A stretch of 64,000 nt of DNA, taken from the NCBI GenBank assembly GCA_002310055.1, contig DBXS01000033.1, positions 42,039 through 106,038 on the forward strand. Direction: 5' to 3'. A program made the translations under genes and the position numbers. This document shows, piece by piece, positions 27,559 through 36,958 of this stretch (positions are counted from its first letter, which is position 1; each line of letters opens with the position of its first letter). Under the pieces are notes generated by a model. That model made no database searches. It was not told the origin of the DNA and was given only the letters and a program-made list of their open reading frames with translations. Source of the stretch: Clostridiales bacterium UBA1206 (GTDB lineage Bacteria > Bacillota > Clostridia > Oscillospirales > CAG-382).

Positions 27559-28049
27559 AAAAGGATCTGCCCAAGACCAACGCCATGCGCGAACTCGAAA
27601 AAGCGGGCGTTGCGTACGAACCGCGCTTTTACGATCCCGATATAACGGAAGATTCTTCCACGCTCGGCGAGACCATAGCGCATACCGTGGGGTTCCCGCC
27701 CGAACAGGTATTCAAGACTCTGGTGGGCAGAGGCGACAAAAACGGCATAGCCGTGTTCTGCATCCCGGTGTGCGCCGCGCTCGATACCAAGCGGGCAGCG
27801 GCAGTCAGCGGGAACAAAAGGTTCGAGCTTCTGGCGGTAAAAGAACTGCTCCCCGCTACGGGATACGTGCGCGGCGGCTGTTCGCCCATTGGTATGCGCA
27901 AAAAGTACCCCGTGTATATAGATTCCTCCGCGCTGGGGTACGGAATCATGACGATATCCGCGGGGATGCGCGGCTGTCAGCTGGCGCTCGCGCCGAAAGA
28001 TCTTTTCGCCGTCACCGGGGCTTCCGCCGCGGAAAACATTTTGAGGTGA
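27555..28049 (+). CDS. Cys-tRNA(Pro)/Cys-tRNA(Cys) deacylase, YbaK/EbsC family
   Basis: The 164-residue protein fits YbaK: ETIAHTVGFPPEQVFKTLVGRGD, then the conserved AAVSGNKRFELL and RGGCSPIGMRKKYPVYID, including the GCSPIG loop with the Lys used for substrate binding. YbaK removes cysteine mischarged on tRNA(Pro). It overlaps the upstream glycosidase gene by four bases and is followed 7 bases later by the ceramidase-like gene, so it sits within a tightly packed operon. Confidence 0.93.
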   Translation: MKKDLPKTNAMRELEKAGVAYEPRFYDPDITEDSSTLGETIAHTVGFPPEQVFKTLVGRGDKNGIAVFCIPVCAALDTKRAAAVSGNKRFELLAVKELLPATGYVRGGCSPIGMRKKYPVYIDSSALGYGIMTISAGMRGCQLALAPKDLFAVTGASAAENILR

Positions 28050-28056
28050 GCGTTTT

Positions 28057-29499
28057 ATGAAATGCGCATTCGGCAAGATATCGCTTAAAGGCACGTTCAA
28101 AGAGCAGTGGGAATACGGCACCGGACTTTACGGCAGATTTTTGTATCTGCAAAGCGGTTCGGAGCAGGCGCTTATCTGCGCGTTCGACCTCGCCGGCACG
28201 TTTCATACCGAAGCGCGCCGCTTTACCGCGCGCGTTTCCGAAATGACAGGCATTCCGCAAAAAAGCATATGGTTTCACGAGCTGCAGATCCACGCCGCCC
28301 CGGGCGGAAAAGAACTGTGCGGCGAGCCGATGGATATGATCATTTCGTGTTCCGCCGAAGAAGTCAGAGCCATGTTGTCGCGCGCCGAGGAATGCGAATG
28401 TTCCGCGTGCGATATCCATATGGGCACGGAATTCACCATGAACCGCGAACAGTACGTGGAAGGTCTCGGCGGAGTCACTGTCTGGCGCGGGCTCAAATTC
28501 GATAAAGACGGCGTCCCGTACACTAACGATCCTTCGGTCATGCTGCTGCGCGGTTACGAACCTAAACTTCATTCGCTCGATTCGCCCGTGTATTTCGATA
28601 ACGCGGTCGACGAAAAGGCGTATCTGTTCGCGTTCAAAAACAAAGCGGGCAAAACGCTCGGCACGCTCAGCCGGTTCGCGGCGCATCCCGACGTGGCGGT
28701 GCTGTTCGAACACAGCGAAAACCCCGACCGCCTTAAAGAATACCGCTACGATTTCGACTGGCCCGGGTATCTGACCGAAATAATGGAACGCGAATTCGGC
28801 GCGCCGGGGATGTATATAAACGGCCCGTGCGCCGATCTGGCGGTCAAAAAAGACTGCGTAAACAAAGGCACTTACGTTTCTTCCGCCGCCGAATGCCGGC
28901 GTATCGCCGCGCTTATCGGCAAAAAGATGATAAACGAGTTTCGCGGGCGTTCGCGTCCCGTGGATACCAAAGCGGTCTTCAGGACCGAAACGTTTGAAAT
29001 AAAGCTGCCGGTAAAAGACGATTTTCCACGCTCGCGCGCGGAAGCACGCGACTTCGAAGGGCGCGTCAAATCCGCTCAGGCGGCGCTCGACAAAGCGCTG
29101 GAAGAGGGAAGACCGGCGTATGAAATAAAAAAGCTCATAGACGAACGCTGGCGAAAAGGGCATTTCCATTCGATGGTGTTTTCAAGCGGCGGCTATACCG
29201 ACGAAGAGCTCGCTTCCCGCGAGATACCCGTTCAGGTGACGGCGCTGCGGTTCGGCGGATATCTGTTCGTGGGCGTTCCCGGCGAATCGCTCGTGGATAT
29301 CACGCTGTGGCTGCGCGGCTCGTTTACCGGCGAAAAGACCGTTCCCGTCGACCAGGTCAACGGCTATTACGATTATCTCGCCACTCCGCGCTCGCTCACG
29401 CTCGGCGGCTACACATACTGGTCGAGCTTCGTCTCGCGCGGCGCGATCCCCAAACTCAAACGCGAACTGTACCCGCTGCTGCGGTCGTTTATGAAATAG
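28057..29499 (+). CDS. neutral/alkaline ceramidase-like protein, degenerate metal site
   Basis: The 480-residue protein follows the neutral ceramidase / YPHY-like fold in outline. An N-terminal segment handles SGSEQALICAFDLAG; FHELQIHAAP stands where ceramidases have the zinc-binding THTHSGP; FAAHPDVAVLF and YINGPCADLAV match the FaaHP and NGaaGDv motifs; and a C-terminal block (RFGGYLFVGVPGESLVDI) resembles the conserved 'pGE' segment. Because the first metal motif is altered, ceramidase activity should not be assumed. There is no signal peptide. It lies in the operon with YbaK and the FliB-like gene. Confidence 0.6.
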   Translation: MKCAFGKISLKGTFKEQWEYGTGLYGRFLYLQSGSEQALICAFDLAGTFHTEARRFTARVSEMTGIPQKSIWFHELQIHAAPGGKELCGEPMDMIISCSAEEVRAMLSRAEECECSACDIHMGTEFTMNREQYVEGLGGVTVWRGLKFDKDGVPYTNDPSVMLLRGYEPKLHSLDSPVYFDNAVDEKAYLFAFKNKAGKTLGTLSRFAAHPDVAVLFEHSENPDRLKEYRYDFDWPGYLTEIMEREFGAPGMYINGPCADLAVKKDCVNKGTYVSSAAECRRIAALIGKKMINEFRGRSRPVDTKAVFRTETFEIKLPVKDDFPRSRAEARDFEGRVKSAQAALDKALEEGRPAYEIKKLIDERWRKGHFHSMVFSSGGYTDEELASREIPVQVTALRFGGYLFVGVPGESLVDITLWLRGSFTGEKTVPVDQVNGYYDYLATPRSLTLGGYTYWSSFVSRGAIPKLKRELYPLLRSFMK

Positions 29500-29524
29500 A
29501 CTTTGCCCGAAAAGAGGAAACCAT

Positions 29525-30649
29525 ACGGAAAAACGCATCTTCACCGTACCCGATATTTATCCGGAATTTACCTGCAAAGCCGAAAAATGCACGCGCAACT
29601 GCTGCCTCGGCTGGCACATAACCGTTTCGATGCGCGATTATTTCAAGCTCGTAGGGATGGAATGCGGGCGCGATCTGCGCGAACGGCTCGACCGCTCGCT
29701 GCACATATTGCGCGACGCCACTCCCGAACGTTACGCCGAATTTTCGCGCACCTACACCGGCGATTGCCCCATGCTGCGGCCCGACGGACTGTGCATGCTC
29801 CAGCGCGAATGCGGCGAGGACGCGCTTTCGGCGGTCTGCCGCTACTATCCTCGCAGTCCGCGCACGCTCCGCGCCGACGAATGCGCGCTTTCGGCCTCGT
29901 GCGAGCGCGTGTGCGAGCAGCTCTTTGAAAAAACTGACCGCATGCGGTTCGTCAGAATACCGCTGGAATTCGCTTACGAGCTCCCCAAACGGAGCGACGA
30001 CATGATAACGCGCTTTTACGTTCCGGTGCGCAAGCTGTTCGTTTCCGCTCTTCAAAACAGAGAATATACGCTTTCCGAACGCCTTGCGTTCTGCGAAAAA
30101 CTCGCTGCCGTACTGCGCGACGGGTTCGCCGCACGCGGAATAAGCGGGATCGAACGCGCGCTTGAAGAATGCGCTTCGCTTTCCCCCGAACGCGCGGCAG
30201 GCGAACGCGATACGAGCGGATTTGAAACCGCCGCATATATGCTTTCGCGGCTTGCGGAACGCTACCCCATAGAGCGTTACGCCGCGGCGTGCGCCGCGAG
30301 CGAATACGGGGGAATGGAAAAAGAATTTTTAAAACGCTTTCCCGGATGGGAGATCATGTGCGAGCAGGTGCTCGTCAATCACGTCTTTTACGACGGTTTT
30401 CCGTTCTACGGCGACTTGCGGTACGATATCTACCACGCTTTCGCGGCTCTGGCGGCGCTGTACGCGGTGTGGAAAGTATCGTCGGTCTGCTCGCTTGCGG
30501 GCGAAGGCGATATAAACGCGCTCGTCGCGCTCACGAGCGAACTGTTCCGCATGGCGGAAAACTCCAATTTTAACATAGCCGCTTTAGCGCTTCTGGCAAA
30601 CGGCGGCGTGCCCGAAAAAAGCGTAATACTGCCGCTCTGCGCGCTGTGA
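29525..30649 (+). pseudogene. fliB: FliB-like lysine N-methylase, start codon apparently lost
   Basis: In-frame coding from 29525 shows the FliB N-terminus: TVPDIYPEFTCKAEKC then TRNCCLGWHITVS, a Cys cluster typical of the family, followed by YKRYF-like helices and a Cys-rich middle (CPMLRPDGLCMLQREC, AVCRYYPR). No ATG, GTG or TTG exists in this frame before the first internal ATG at 29630, which would remove the Cys cluster. The site AAAGAGGAAACC is followed by ATACGG, where a single added G would give ATG ACG GAA in the correct frame. So one base seems lost from the start codon, by mutation or sequencing error. FliB methylates lysines of flagellin; no flagellar genes are seen here. Confidence 0.65.
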
Positions 30650-30678
30650 GCGCCGAGACGAGCACAGGAGGTCATCGT

Positions 30679-31311
30679 ATGAAAACACAAAAACGCGCGC
30701 CTTTTATAGTCTTTGAAGGGATCGACGGCAGCGGCAAGACAACGCAGAAAAACCTGCTTTGCCGCCGGCTTTCCGCTATTGGGATACCCGTATACCCCAC
30801 GCGCGAACCGACCGACGAAAAGATCGGCCGCTTTATACGCAGTATTCTTTCCGGCAACGCCAAAGCCGATAACCGCGTCATAGCGGCGCTGTTCGTCGCC
30901 GACCGGCTCGACCACCTGCTTTCCGAAGAATACGGCATGCTCGGCATAGCCCAAAGCGGCAGAGCCGTCATATGCGACAGATATTATTTTTCCTCGTATG
31001 CGTATCACAGCGTGGATATGCCTATGGAATGGGTGATGCAAGCCAATTCGGTCGCCGCAGGCATACTGCGCCCCGATATCACTTTGTTTATAGATATCAC
31101 CCCGGAAAAAGCCATGGAACGAATTCGCAAAAACCGCGAAAGCACCGAGCTTTTCGAAACGTTCGCGCGCCAAACCGCCGTGCGCGGGAATTATCTCAAA
31201 TCGTTCGAGCTCACCAAGGACGCCGAAAACGTAGTCGTCATCGACGGCGACAGGCCCATCGCGGATATCGCCGACGACGTCTGGAACGCGGTAAAGATAT
31301 ATTTCGAATGA
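30679..31311 (+). CDS. tmk: thymidylate kinase
   Basis: The 210-residue protein is a full Tmk, converting dTMP to dTDP with ATP. It shows the P-loop FEGIDGSGKTTQ, TREPTDEKIGRFIR (DR/E-type motif), DRYYFSSYAYHSVD and a lid region. I used the ATG at 30679, with AGGAGG seven bases upstream, instead of the longer frame from 30646. It follows the FliB-like gene by 29 bases and is terminated at 31320-31357. Confidence 0.95.
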   Translation: MKTQKRAPFIVFEGIDGSGKTTQKNLLCRRLSAIGIPVYPTREPTDEKIGRFIRSILSGNAKADNRVIAALFVADRLDHLLSEEYGMLGIAQSGRAVICDRYYFSSYAYHSVDMPMEWVMQANSVAAGILRPDITLFIDITPEKAMERIRKNRESTELFETFARQTAVRGNYLKSFELTKDAENVVVIDGDRPIADIADDVWNAVKIYFE

Positions 31312-31319
31312 TCCGCGCC

Positions 31320-31357
31320 GCCGCGCCTTTTAAAAGAAAGCGCGGCTTTTTCTTTTT
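31320..31357 (+). terminator. terminator of tmk
   Basis: GCCGCGC (31320-31326) pairs with GCGCGGC (31340-31346), followed by TTTTTCTTTTT. Confidence 0.75.
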
Positions 31358-31392
31358 GTAATATCCACAAAAACGCGGTATAAAACTCTGCG

Positions 31393-31484
31393 TTATGAAT
31401 AAATCATCACAAAAAACGCGTTTTCCTGAATAATATTGCAATTTCCTCTTGCGTTTTCGGACCGCGCGTGATAATATATATAAT
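31393..31484 (+). promoter_or_regulatory. argG control region with two ARG-box-like sites and a -10 box
   Basis: TTATGAATAAATCATCAC (31393-31410) and CCTGAATAATATTGCAAT (31425-31442) each match one half of the ArgR/AhrC box (TGAATAATTATTCA core) well and the other half poorly. TATAAT stands at 31479-31484, 32 bases before argG, without a clear -35 at 17 bases. Arginine repression of argGH is plausible. Confidence 0.4.
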
Positions 31485-31515
31485 ACTTAAATTTTTCCGG
31501 TGGAGGTAATTCATA

Positions 31516-32745
31516 ATGGCAAAAGAAAATATCAAAAAAATAGTGCTCGCCTATTCGGGCGGGCTCGATACCTCGGTCATCATACCGTGGCTCAAGGAAA
31601 ATTATAACGATCCCGAAATTATCGCCGTCGCCGGCAACGTCGGTCAGGCGGACGAACTCGAAGGGCTCGAGGCGCGCGCGCTCAAGACCGGCGCTTCCAA
31701 GCTTTACGTGGAAGACCTCACCGAAGAATTCGTGGAAGAGGTCATAATCCCCACCGTGCAGGCGGGCGCAAAATACGAAGGGTATCTGCTTGGCACCGCC
31801 ATGGCGCGCCCCGTGATAGCGCGCAGGCTCGCCGAGATCGCCGTCGCCGAAAAAGCCGACGCCATCTGCCACGGCTGCACCGGAAAGGGAAACGACCAGG
31901 TGAGGTTCGAGCTTGCCATAAAGGCGTTCGCCCCCGGTATGAAGATAATCGCTCCCTGGCGCGAATGGGACATCAAGAGCCGCGAGGAAGAGATAGATTA
32001 CGCCGAATCTCACAACGTCCCGCTCAAGATCAACCGCGAGACCAACTATTCCAAGGATAAAAACCTGTGGCACCTTTCGCACGAAGGTCTCGATCTCGAA
32101 GATCCCGGCAACGAGCCGCTTTATCAAAAGAAGGGCTTTTTGGAAATGGGCGTTTCGCCGCAGGACGCGCCCGATACTCCCGCCGAGCTCACGCTGGAAT
32201 TCGAAAAAGGCCGTCCCGTCGCCCTGAACGGCGAAAAGAAGAGCGCCAAAGAAATAATACTCGAGCTCAACAAGCTGGGCGGCGCCAACGGCATAGGACT
32301 TCTGGACCTTGTGGAAAACCGTCTTGTAGGCATGAAGAGCCGCGGCGTGTACGAAACGCCCGGCGGCGCCATACTCTATTTCGCGCACGAATACCTCGAG
32401 ACGATCACTTTGGATAAAATGACGCAGCATAAAAAAGCCGAGCTTTCGGTATCGTTCGCCGATCTGCTTTACAACGGCCAGTGGTATACGCCTCTGCGCG
32501 AGGCGCTTTCGGCTTTCGTCACAAAGACGCAGGAACGCGTTACCGGCAAAGTAAAGTTAAAGCTTTACAAGGGCAATATAATCAAAGCCGGCGTGTGGAG
32601 CGACTGGTCGCTCTATTCCGAAGAGATCGCCACCTTCGGCGAAGACGCCGTATACGATCAGAAAGACGCCAACGGATTCATCAACCTGTGGGGACTCCCG
32701 GTCTCCACCGTGGCGGCGGTGAACCGCAAAAATTCCAAAAAATAA
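31516..32745 (+). CDS. argG: argininosuccinate synthase
   Basis: The 409-residue protein carries the ATP-pyrophosphatase P-loop [25 protein letters not shown], and [14 protein letters not shown]. It joins citrulline and aspartate into argininosuccinate using ATP. It is full length, preceded by GGTGGAGG, and followed 11 bases later by argH; the two carry out the last two steps of arginine synthesis. Confidence 0.98.
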   Translation: MAKENIKKIVLAYSGGLDTSVIIPWLKENYNDPEIIAVAGNVGQADELEGLEARALKTGASKLYVEDLTEEFVEEVIIPTVQAGAKYEGYLLGTAMARPVIARRLAEIAVAEKADAICHGCTGKGNDQVRFELAIKAFAPGMKIIAPWREWDIKSREEEIDYAESHNVPLKINRETNYSKDKNLWHLSHEGLDLEDPGNEPLYQKKGFLEMGVSPQDAPDTPAELTLEFEKGRPVALNGEKKSAKEIILELNKLGGANGIGLLDLVENRLVGMKSRGVYETPGGAILYFAHEYLETITLDKMTQHKKAELSVSFADLLYNGQWYTPLREALSAFVTKTQERVTGKVKLKLYKGNIIKAGVWSDWSLYSEEIATFGEDAVYDQKDANGFINLWGLPVSTVAAVNRKNSKK

Positions 32746-32756
32746 GAGGTGCAGCT

Positions 32757-34139
32757 ATGGCAAAGATCTGGGCGGGCCGCACGGCGGGCGAAATGAACGC
32801 CGCCGCCGACGAGTTCGATTCTTCCATAAAAACCGATAAACGTATGTACCGCCAGGATATCGCGGGTTCCTGCGCGCACGCCGAAATGCTCGCGCACTGC
32901 GGTATCATTTCGCAAAGCGAATGCGAAAGCATCGTCGCCGGGCTCAACGGCATACTCGCCGAACTCGAAAGCGGCGCACTCGCGATCGACCCCGCCGCCG
33001 AGGACATCCATTCGTTCGTGGAATGCGAGCTGACGAATCGCATCGGCGACGCCGGGAAAAAACTGCACACCGCGCGCAGCCGCAACGACCAGGTCGCGCT
33101 CGATATAAAGCTGTATCTGCGCGACGAATGCGATACCGTGCGCGGATATCTCGTTTCGCTTATCGAAGAACTCGCCGCGAAAGCGGAAAAGCATACGAAT
33201 ACCGTAATGCCGGGCTACACTCATCTGCAGCGGGCTCAGCCGGTCTCGTACGCTCATTATCTGCTCGCTTACGCGCAGATGTTCATGCGCGACCTTTTGC
33301 GGCTCAAAGACGCGCTCGCGCGGATGGATAAATGCCCGCTCGGCGCCTGCGCGCTCGCCGGAACGGGGTTCGCCATCGACCGCCGTTACAGTGCAAAGCT
33401 GCTGGGATTTTCGGCTCCCACCGCCAATTCGCTCGACACGGTCGCCGACCGCGATTTCTGCGTTGAGCTCGCGGCGGTGTTCGCGCTGATCGCCATGCAC
33501 CTTTCGCGCTTCTGCGAAGAGATCGTGCTCTGGGCGGGCGCCGAATTTGCGTTCGTCACCGTGGGCGAGGGCTTCTCTACCGGATCCAGCATAATGCCGC
33601 AAAAAAAGAACCCCGATATCGCCGAACTCATCCGCGGCAAGACCGGGCGCGTTTACGGCGACCTCACCGCGCTGCTCACGCTGCTCAAGGGGCTTCCGCT
33701 GGCGTACAACAAGGATATGCAGGAAGACAAAGAGGCGATCTTTGATTCGCTCGATACGGTCAAGCTCTGCCTCGGCGTGTTCATCCCCATGCTGAGCAGC
33801 ATCGAACCGCAGCCCGCGAATATGCTGGCGGCGGCGCAGAAGGGCTTTATCAACGCCACCGACCTCGCCGACTATCTGGCGAAAAAGGGCGTGCCGTTCC
33901 GCACCGCGTACAAGATATGCGGCGAGATCGTGTCGTACTGCGTCAAAAACGGCTGCGTGCTCGAAACGCTTCCGCTTGCGGAATACAAAAAGTTTTCGCC
34001 GGTATTCGAAGAAGACCTTTACGCCGATATCGATCTTAAGAACTGTCTCGCCAAGCGCGAAAGCTGCGGCGGTCCGGGTCCTAACAGCGTCAGAGCGCAA
34101 ATGAAAGAACTGAAAGCGGAACTTGAAAAATACAAATAA
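32757..34139 (+). CDS. argH: argininosuccinate lyase
   Basis: The 460-residue protein has the fumarase/aspartase superfamily signature GSSIMPQKKNP (about residue 280) and TARSRNDQVALDIKLYLRDE near residue 105. It splits argininosuccinate into arginine and fumarate. The start at 32757 follows AAGAGGTG; an upstream in-frame extension from 32481 only overlaps argG in another frame. A terminator follows at 34151. Confidence 0.98.
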   Translation: MAKIWAGRTAGEMNAAADEFDSSIKTDKRMYRQDIAGSCAHAEMLAHCGIISQSECESIVAGLNGILAELESGALAIDPAAEDIHSFVECELTNRIGDAGKKLHTARSRNDQVALDIKLYLRDECDTVRGYLVSLIEELAAKAEKHTNTVMPGYTHLQRAQPVSYAHYLLAYAQMFMRDLLRLKDALARMDKCPLGACALAGTGFAIDRRYSAKLLGFSAPTANSLDTVADRDFCVELAAVFALIAMHLSRFCEEIVLWAGAEFAFVTVGEGFSTGSSIMPQKKNPDIAELIRGKTGRVYGDLTALLTLLKGLPLAYNKDMQEDKEAIFDSLDTVKLCLGVFIPMLSSIEPQPANMLAAAQKGFINATDLADYLAKKGVPFRTAYKICGEIVSYCVKNGCVLETLPLAEYKKFSPVFEEDLYADIDLKNCLAKRESCGGPGPNSVRAQMKELKAELEKYK

Positions 34140-34150
34140 AAGCAAAAAAC

Positions 34151-34185
34151 ACGAGGCAAGGTAAAAACCTTGCCTCGTTTCTTTG
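34151..34185. terminator. convergent terminator between argH and pnp
   Basis: ACGAGGCAAGG (34151-34161) pairs with CCTTGCCTCGT (34168-34178) across a 6-base loop; TTTCTTTG follows. An A-run before the stem gives T on the minus strand for pnp. Confidence 0.85.
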
Positions 34186-34197
34186 TTTGTAAGGGTA

Positions 34198-36297
34198 TTA
34201 TTCGTAAACGTCAAGGGCGTCTTTTCTCGAAAGATTGATGCGGCCCTTGTTGTCGACTCCGAGCACCATGATCTTGACGGTGTCGCCGATATTGACCACG
34301 TCTTCGACTTTTTCCACGCGTTTCTTATCCAGCTTGGAAATGTGGACGAGCCCTTCCTTGCCGGGAGCGTATTCGACGAACGCGCCGATGGGGATTATGC
34401 GGGTGACCTTGCCGGTGTAGATGGCGCCGGGTTCGGGATCCATAACGATGGCGTTGATGATGTCAAGCGCTCTGTAAGCGTTGTCCTTGTTGACAGCGGC
34501 GATGAACACGCTGCCGTCGTCTTCGATATCGATCTTTGCTCCGGTGTCGGCGCAGATCTTCTGGATGACTTTGCCGCCGGTGCCGATGACTTCGCGGATC
34601 TTTTCGGGATCGATCTTGGTGGAGATCATCTTGGGAGCGTATTCCGAAACGTCGTGTCTGGGCTCGCTTATGCAGGGCAGGATGACGTTGTCGATTATAT
34701 AGAAGCGGCCTTTCTTGGTGACTTCAAAGGCGTTCTTTATGATCTCGGGGGTAAGACCGTCGATCTTGAGGTCCATCTGGATGGCGGTGATGCCTTTCTT
34801 GGTGCCGGCGACTTTGAAGTCCATATCGCCGAAGAAATCTTCCAGACCCTGAATATCTATCATCGTGGCCCAGCCGCCGTCGTCGTCGGTTATAAGACCG
34901 CACGAAATGCCCGCGACGGGAGCGCTGATGGGCACGCCGGCGTCCATAAGGGCGAGCGTGGAGCCGCAGACCGAAGCCTGAGAAGTGGAACCGTTGGACG
35001 AAACGACTTCGGAAACGAGACGGATCGCGTACGGGAAATCCTCCTGCGCGGGGATAACGGGCTCGAGCGCGCGCTCGGCAAGAGCGCCGTGGCCGATCTC
35101 GCGTCTGCCGGGCGAACGGGAGGCTTTTGCTTCGCCTACCGAATAACCGGGCATGTTGTAGTGGTGCATGTATCTCTTGGTCTCTTCTTCGTCTATGCCG
35201 TCAAGCAGCTGCGCTTCGCGCAACGGTGCGAGAGTGGCGACCGTTACGACCTGAGTCTGACCTCTGGTGAACATGGCCGAACCGTGAGTTCTGGGCAGCA
35301 GGCCGACTTCCGCGGCGAGCGGACGGATCTGGTCCATGCGTCTGCCGTCGACTCTGCGGCGTTCTTCCTTGAGCCAGTGGCGCACGATCTTCTTCTGCAG
35401 CTTGTACATGCATTCGTTTATCTGCAGCGTGGAATCGGGATATTCTTCGGCAAGCGCTTCGTAAACTTTTTCGTAAAGCGGCTTGAGGTTGGCGTCGCGA
35501 ACTTTCTTGTCGTCGGTGTCGAGCGCGAGCTTGACGTCTTCGCCCACAAGGGCTTCGATCTTGTCGAACATATCGTGGTCGATCTCACACGAAGGATACT
35601 CGAACTTGGGCTTGCCTATGGCGTCTTTGATGGACTGTATGAATTCCACGAGCGGGATTATCGCCTCGTGGGCTTTCATAATGGCTTCGAACATGGTGTC
35701 GTCGTCGACTTCCTTTGCGCCGGCTTCGATCATGACGACCTTTTCACGCGTGCCGGCTACGGTAAGTTCGAGCTCGGACTTTGCGCGCTGTTCGGCGGTG
35801 GGGTTGATGACGATCCTGCCGTCGACCAAGCCCACGAACACGCCGCCTATGGGGCCGTTCCAGGGGATATCGGAAATCGAAAGGGCGATGGAAGCGCCTA
35901 TCATCGCGGCGATCTCGGGCGAGTTATCGGGGTCGACCGACATCACCATAAGCGAAAGCACCACGTCGTTTCTCAGATCCTTGGGGAAGAGAGGACGTAT
36001 GGGGCGGTCGATGACGCGGCTGGCGAGTATGGCTTTTTCGCTGGGTCTGCCTTCTCTTTTAAGAAAGCTGCCGGGGATCTTGCCCACGGAATAGAGGCGT
36101 TCTTCAAAATCGACCGAAAGCGGCAAAAAGTCTATGCCGTCGCGGGGGGCGGCGGAAGCGGTGGCGTTTGCAAGCACCACGGTGTCGCCGTAGCGGACGA
36201 GGCAGGAACCGTTGGAAAGCTGGCTTATCTTGCCGGTCTCTATGACGAGCGGTCTGCCTGCGAGGGTATAATTGAATACCTTGTAGTTTTCGAACAT
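34198..36297 (-). CDS. pnp: polyribonucleotide nucleotidyltransferase (PNPase)
   Basis: The 699-residue protein has two RNase PH domains (first with SVDFEERLYSVGKIPGSFLKREGRPSEKAIL split over a turn; second with RTHGSAMFTRGQTQ and DFPYAIRLVSEVVSSNGSTSQASVCG in blocks), a KH domain (VIGTGGKVIQKI) and an S1 domain (YTGKVTRIIPIGAFVEY). It degrades RNA 3'-5' phosphorolytically. As in many bacteria it lies downstream of rpsO. A CGCAAAG/CTTTGCG hairpin (36366-36389) in its leader could be the kind of structure through which pnp is autoregulated, though that mechanism is known from E. coli and only inferred here. Confidence 0.98.
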   Translation of the reverse strand: MFENYKVFNYTLAGRPLVIETGKISQLSNGSCLVRYGDTVVLANATASAAPRDGIDFLPLSVDFEERLYSVGKIPGSFLKREGRPSEKAILASRVIDRPIRPLFPKDLRNDVVLSLMVMSVDPDNSPEIAAMIGASIALSISDIPWNGPIGGVFVGLVDGRIVINPTAEQRAKSELELTVAGTREKVVMIEAGAKEVDDDTMFEAIMKAHEAIIPLVEFIQSIKDAIGKPKFEYPSCEIDHDMFDKIEALVGEDVKLALDTDDKKVRDANLKPLYEKVYEALAEEYPDSTLQINECMYKLQKKIVRHWLKEERRRVDGRRMDQIRPLAAEVGLLPRTHGSAMFTRGQTQVVTVATLAPLREAQLLDGIDEEETKRYMHHYNMPGYSVGEAKASRSPGRREIGHGALAERALEPVIPAQEDFPYAIRLVSEVVSSNGSTSQASVCGSTLALMDAGVPISAPVAGISCGLITDDDGGWATMIDIQGLEDFFGDMDFKVAGTKKGITAIQMDLKIDGLTPEIIKNAFEVTKKGRFYIIDNVILPCISEPRHDVSEYAPKMISTKIDPEKIREVIGTGGKVIQKICADTGAKIDIEDDGSVFIAAVNKDNAYRALDIINAIVMDPEPGAIYTGKVTRIIPIGAFVEYAPGKEGLVHISKLDKKRVEKVEDVVNIGDTVKIMVLGVDNKGRINLSRKDALDVYE

Positions 36298-36448
36298 TTT
36301 TTTCTTCCTTTCTTGTTTTTTGTTATATTATCAAGGAAGGAGCGCGGTTTAACACTTAAACACGGCGCAAAGCAAAAGCGTTCTTTGCGGCATATTTAAC
36401 TGCTAAACCCGTTGAACTTCCCCGAATTTCTTAAAATTTGCAGGAAAT

Positions 36449-36478
36449 AAGGGCCGCCGAGAAGACCCGGCAGCCCTT
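36449..36478 (-). terminator. terminator between rpsO and pnp
   Basis: On the minus strand AAGGGC-T-GCCG pairs with CGGC-G-GCCCTT, followed by the short tract ATTTCC. The weak T-tract suggests partial read-through into pnp. Confidence 0.55.
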
Positions 36479-36483
36479 GCGGA

Positions 36484-36750
36484 TCATTTTCTTATACCGA
36501 GGCGCTCGATGATGGAACGATAACGGGTGATATCGATATCGGTGAGATAAGCAAGGAATTTCTTTCTCTTGCCGACCATCTGATGCAGGCCTCTGCGCGA
36601 ATGATCGTCTTTGGGGTTGCGCTTGAGATGTTCGGTGAGTTCGCGGATCCTGTAGGTGAGGATAGCGATCTGGACCTCAGGCGAACCGGTGTCGCCTTCG
36701 TGAACAGCGTACTCTTTGATGATCTGCTGCTTGAGTTCGGGTGCGAGCAT
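36484..36750 (-). CDS. rpsO: 30S ribosomal protein S15
   Basis: The 88-residue protein is full-length S15: [25 protein letters not shown], then [20 protein letters not shown] and a basic C-terminus. S15 nucleates the central domain of the 30S subunit on 16S rRNA. The ATG at 36750 has AAGGAGG upstream; the longer frame from 36822 runs into the untranslated leader. It is expressed from a clear promoter with a leader of about 100 bases. Confidence 0.98.
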   Translation of the reverse strand: MLAPELKQQIIKEYAVHEGDTGSPEVQIAILTYRIRELTEHLKRNPKDDHSRRGLHQMVGKRKKFLAYLTDIDITRYRSIIERLGIRK

Positions 36751-36850
36751 TGTTTTGTTCCTCCTTCTTGTATTATTTACGCAAACGCTAAGCCGCCGGC
36801 GGAGGACCGCACGACTGAGCATCGCCTTGCGCGCGTTTTCCGCGCACCAA
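36751..36850 (-). promoter_or_regulatory. rpsO leader with GC-rich hairpins
   Basis: The ~100-base leader holds GCGCG-GAAAA-CGCGC and a CGCCGGCGG self-complement before the ribosome site. S15 represses its own mRNA in several bacteria through leader structures; whether this leader does so is inference. Confidence 0.4.
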
Positions 36851-36855
36851 GCCGT

Positions 36856-36884
36856 ATTATATCACAACGTTTTCGTTTTGTAAA
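36856..36884 (-). promoter_or_regulatory. promoter of rpsO
   Basis: Minus strand TTTACA (36884-36879), a 17-base spacer, and TATAAT (36861-36856). Confidence 0.75.
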
Positions 36885-36923
36885 TACCTTTTTTATAAAA
36901 AATGCGGTTTTTTTGATTTTACC

Positions 36924-36947
36924 GCAGGGAAAACCCTGCTGCTTTTT
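36924..36947 (+). terminator. small hairpin with T-tract upstream of the lipoprotein promoter
   Basis: GCAGGG-AAAA-CCCTGC followed by TGCTTTTT. It overlaps an alternative TGCGGT/ACCGCA pairing (36903-36926). There is no plus-strand gene upstream, so its role is unclear. Confidence 0.35.
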
Positions 36948-36958
36948 AGCGTTTGGTA

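Noticed and set aside
34183..36399. 738-residue plus-strand open frame opposite pnp
   Set aside because: It is a shadow of pnp codons, with no ribosome site and a skewed composition (Asp, Val, Phe, His) matching no family.
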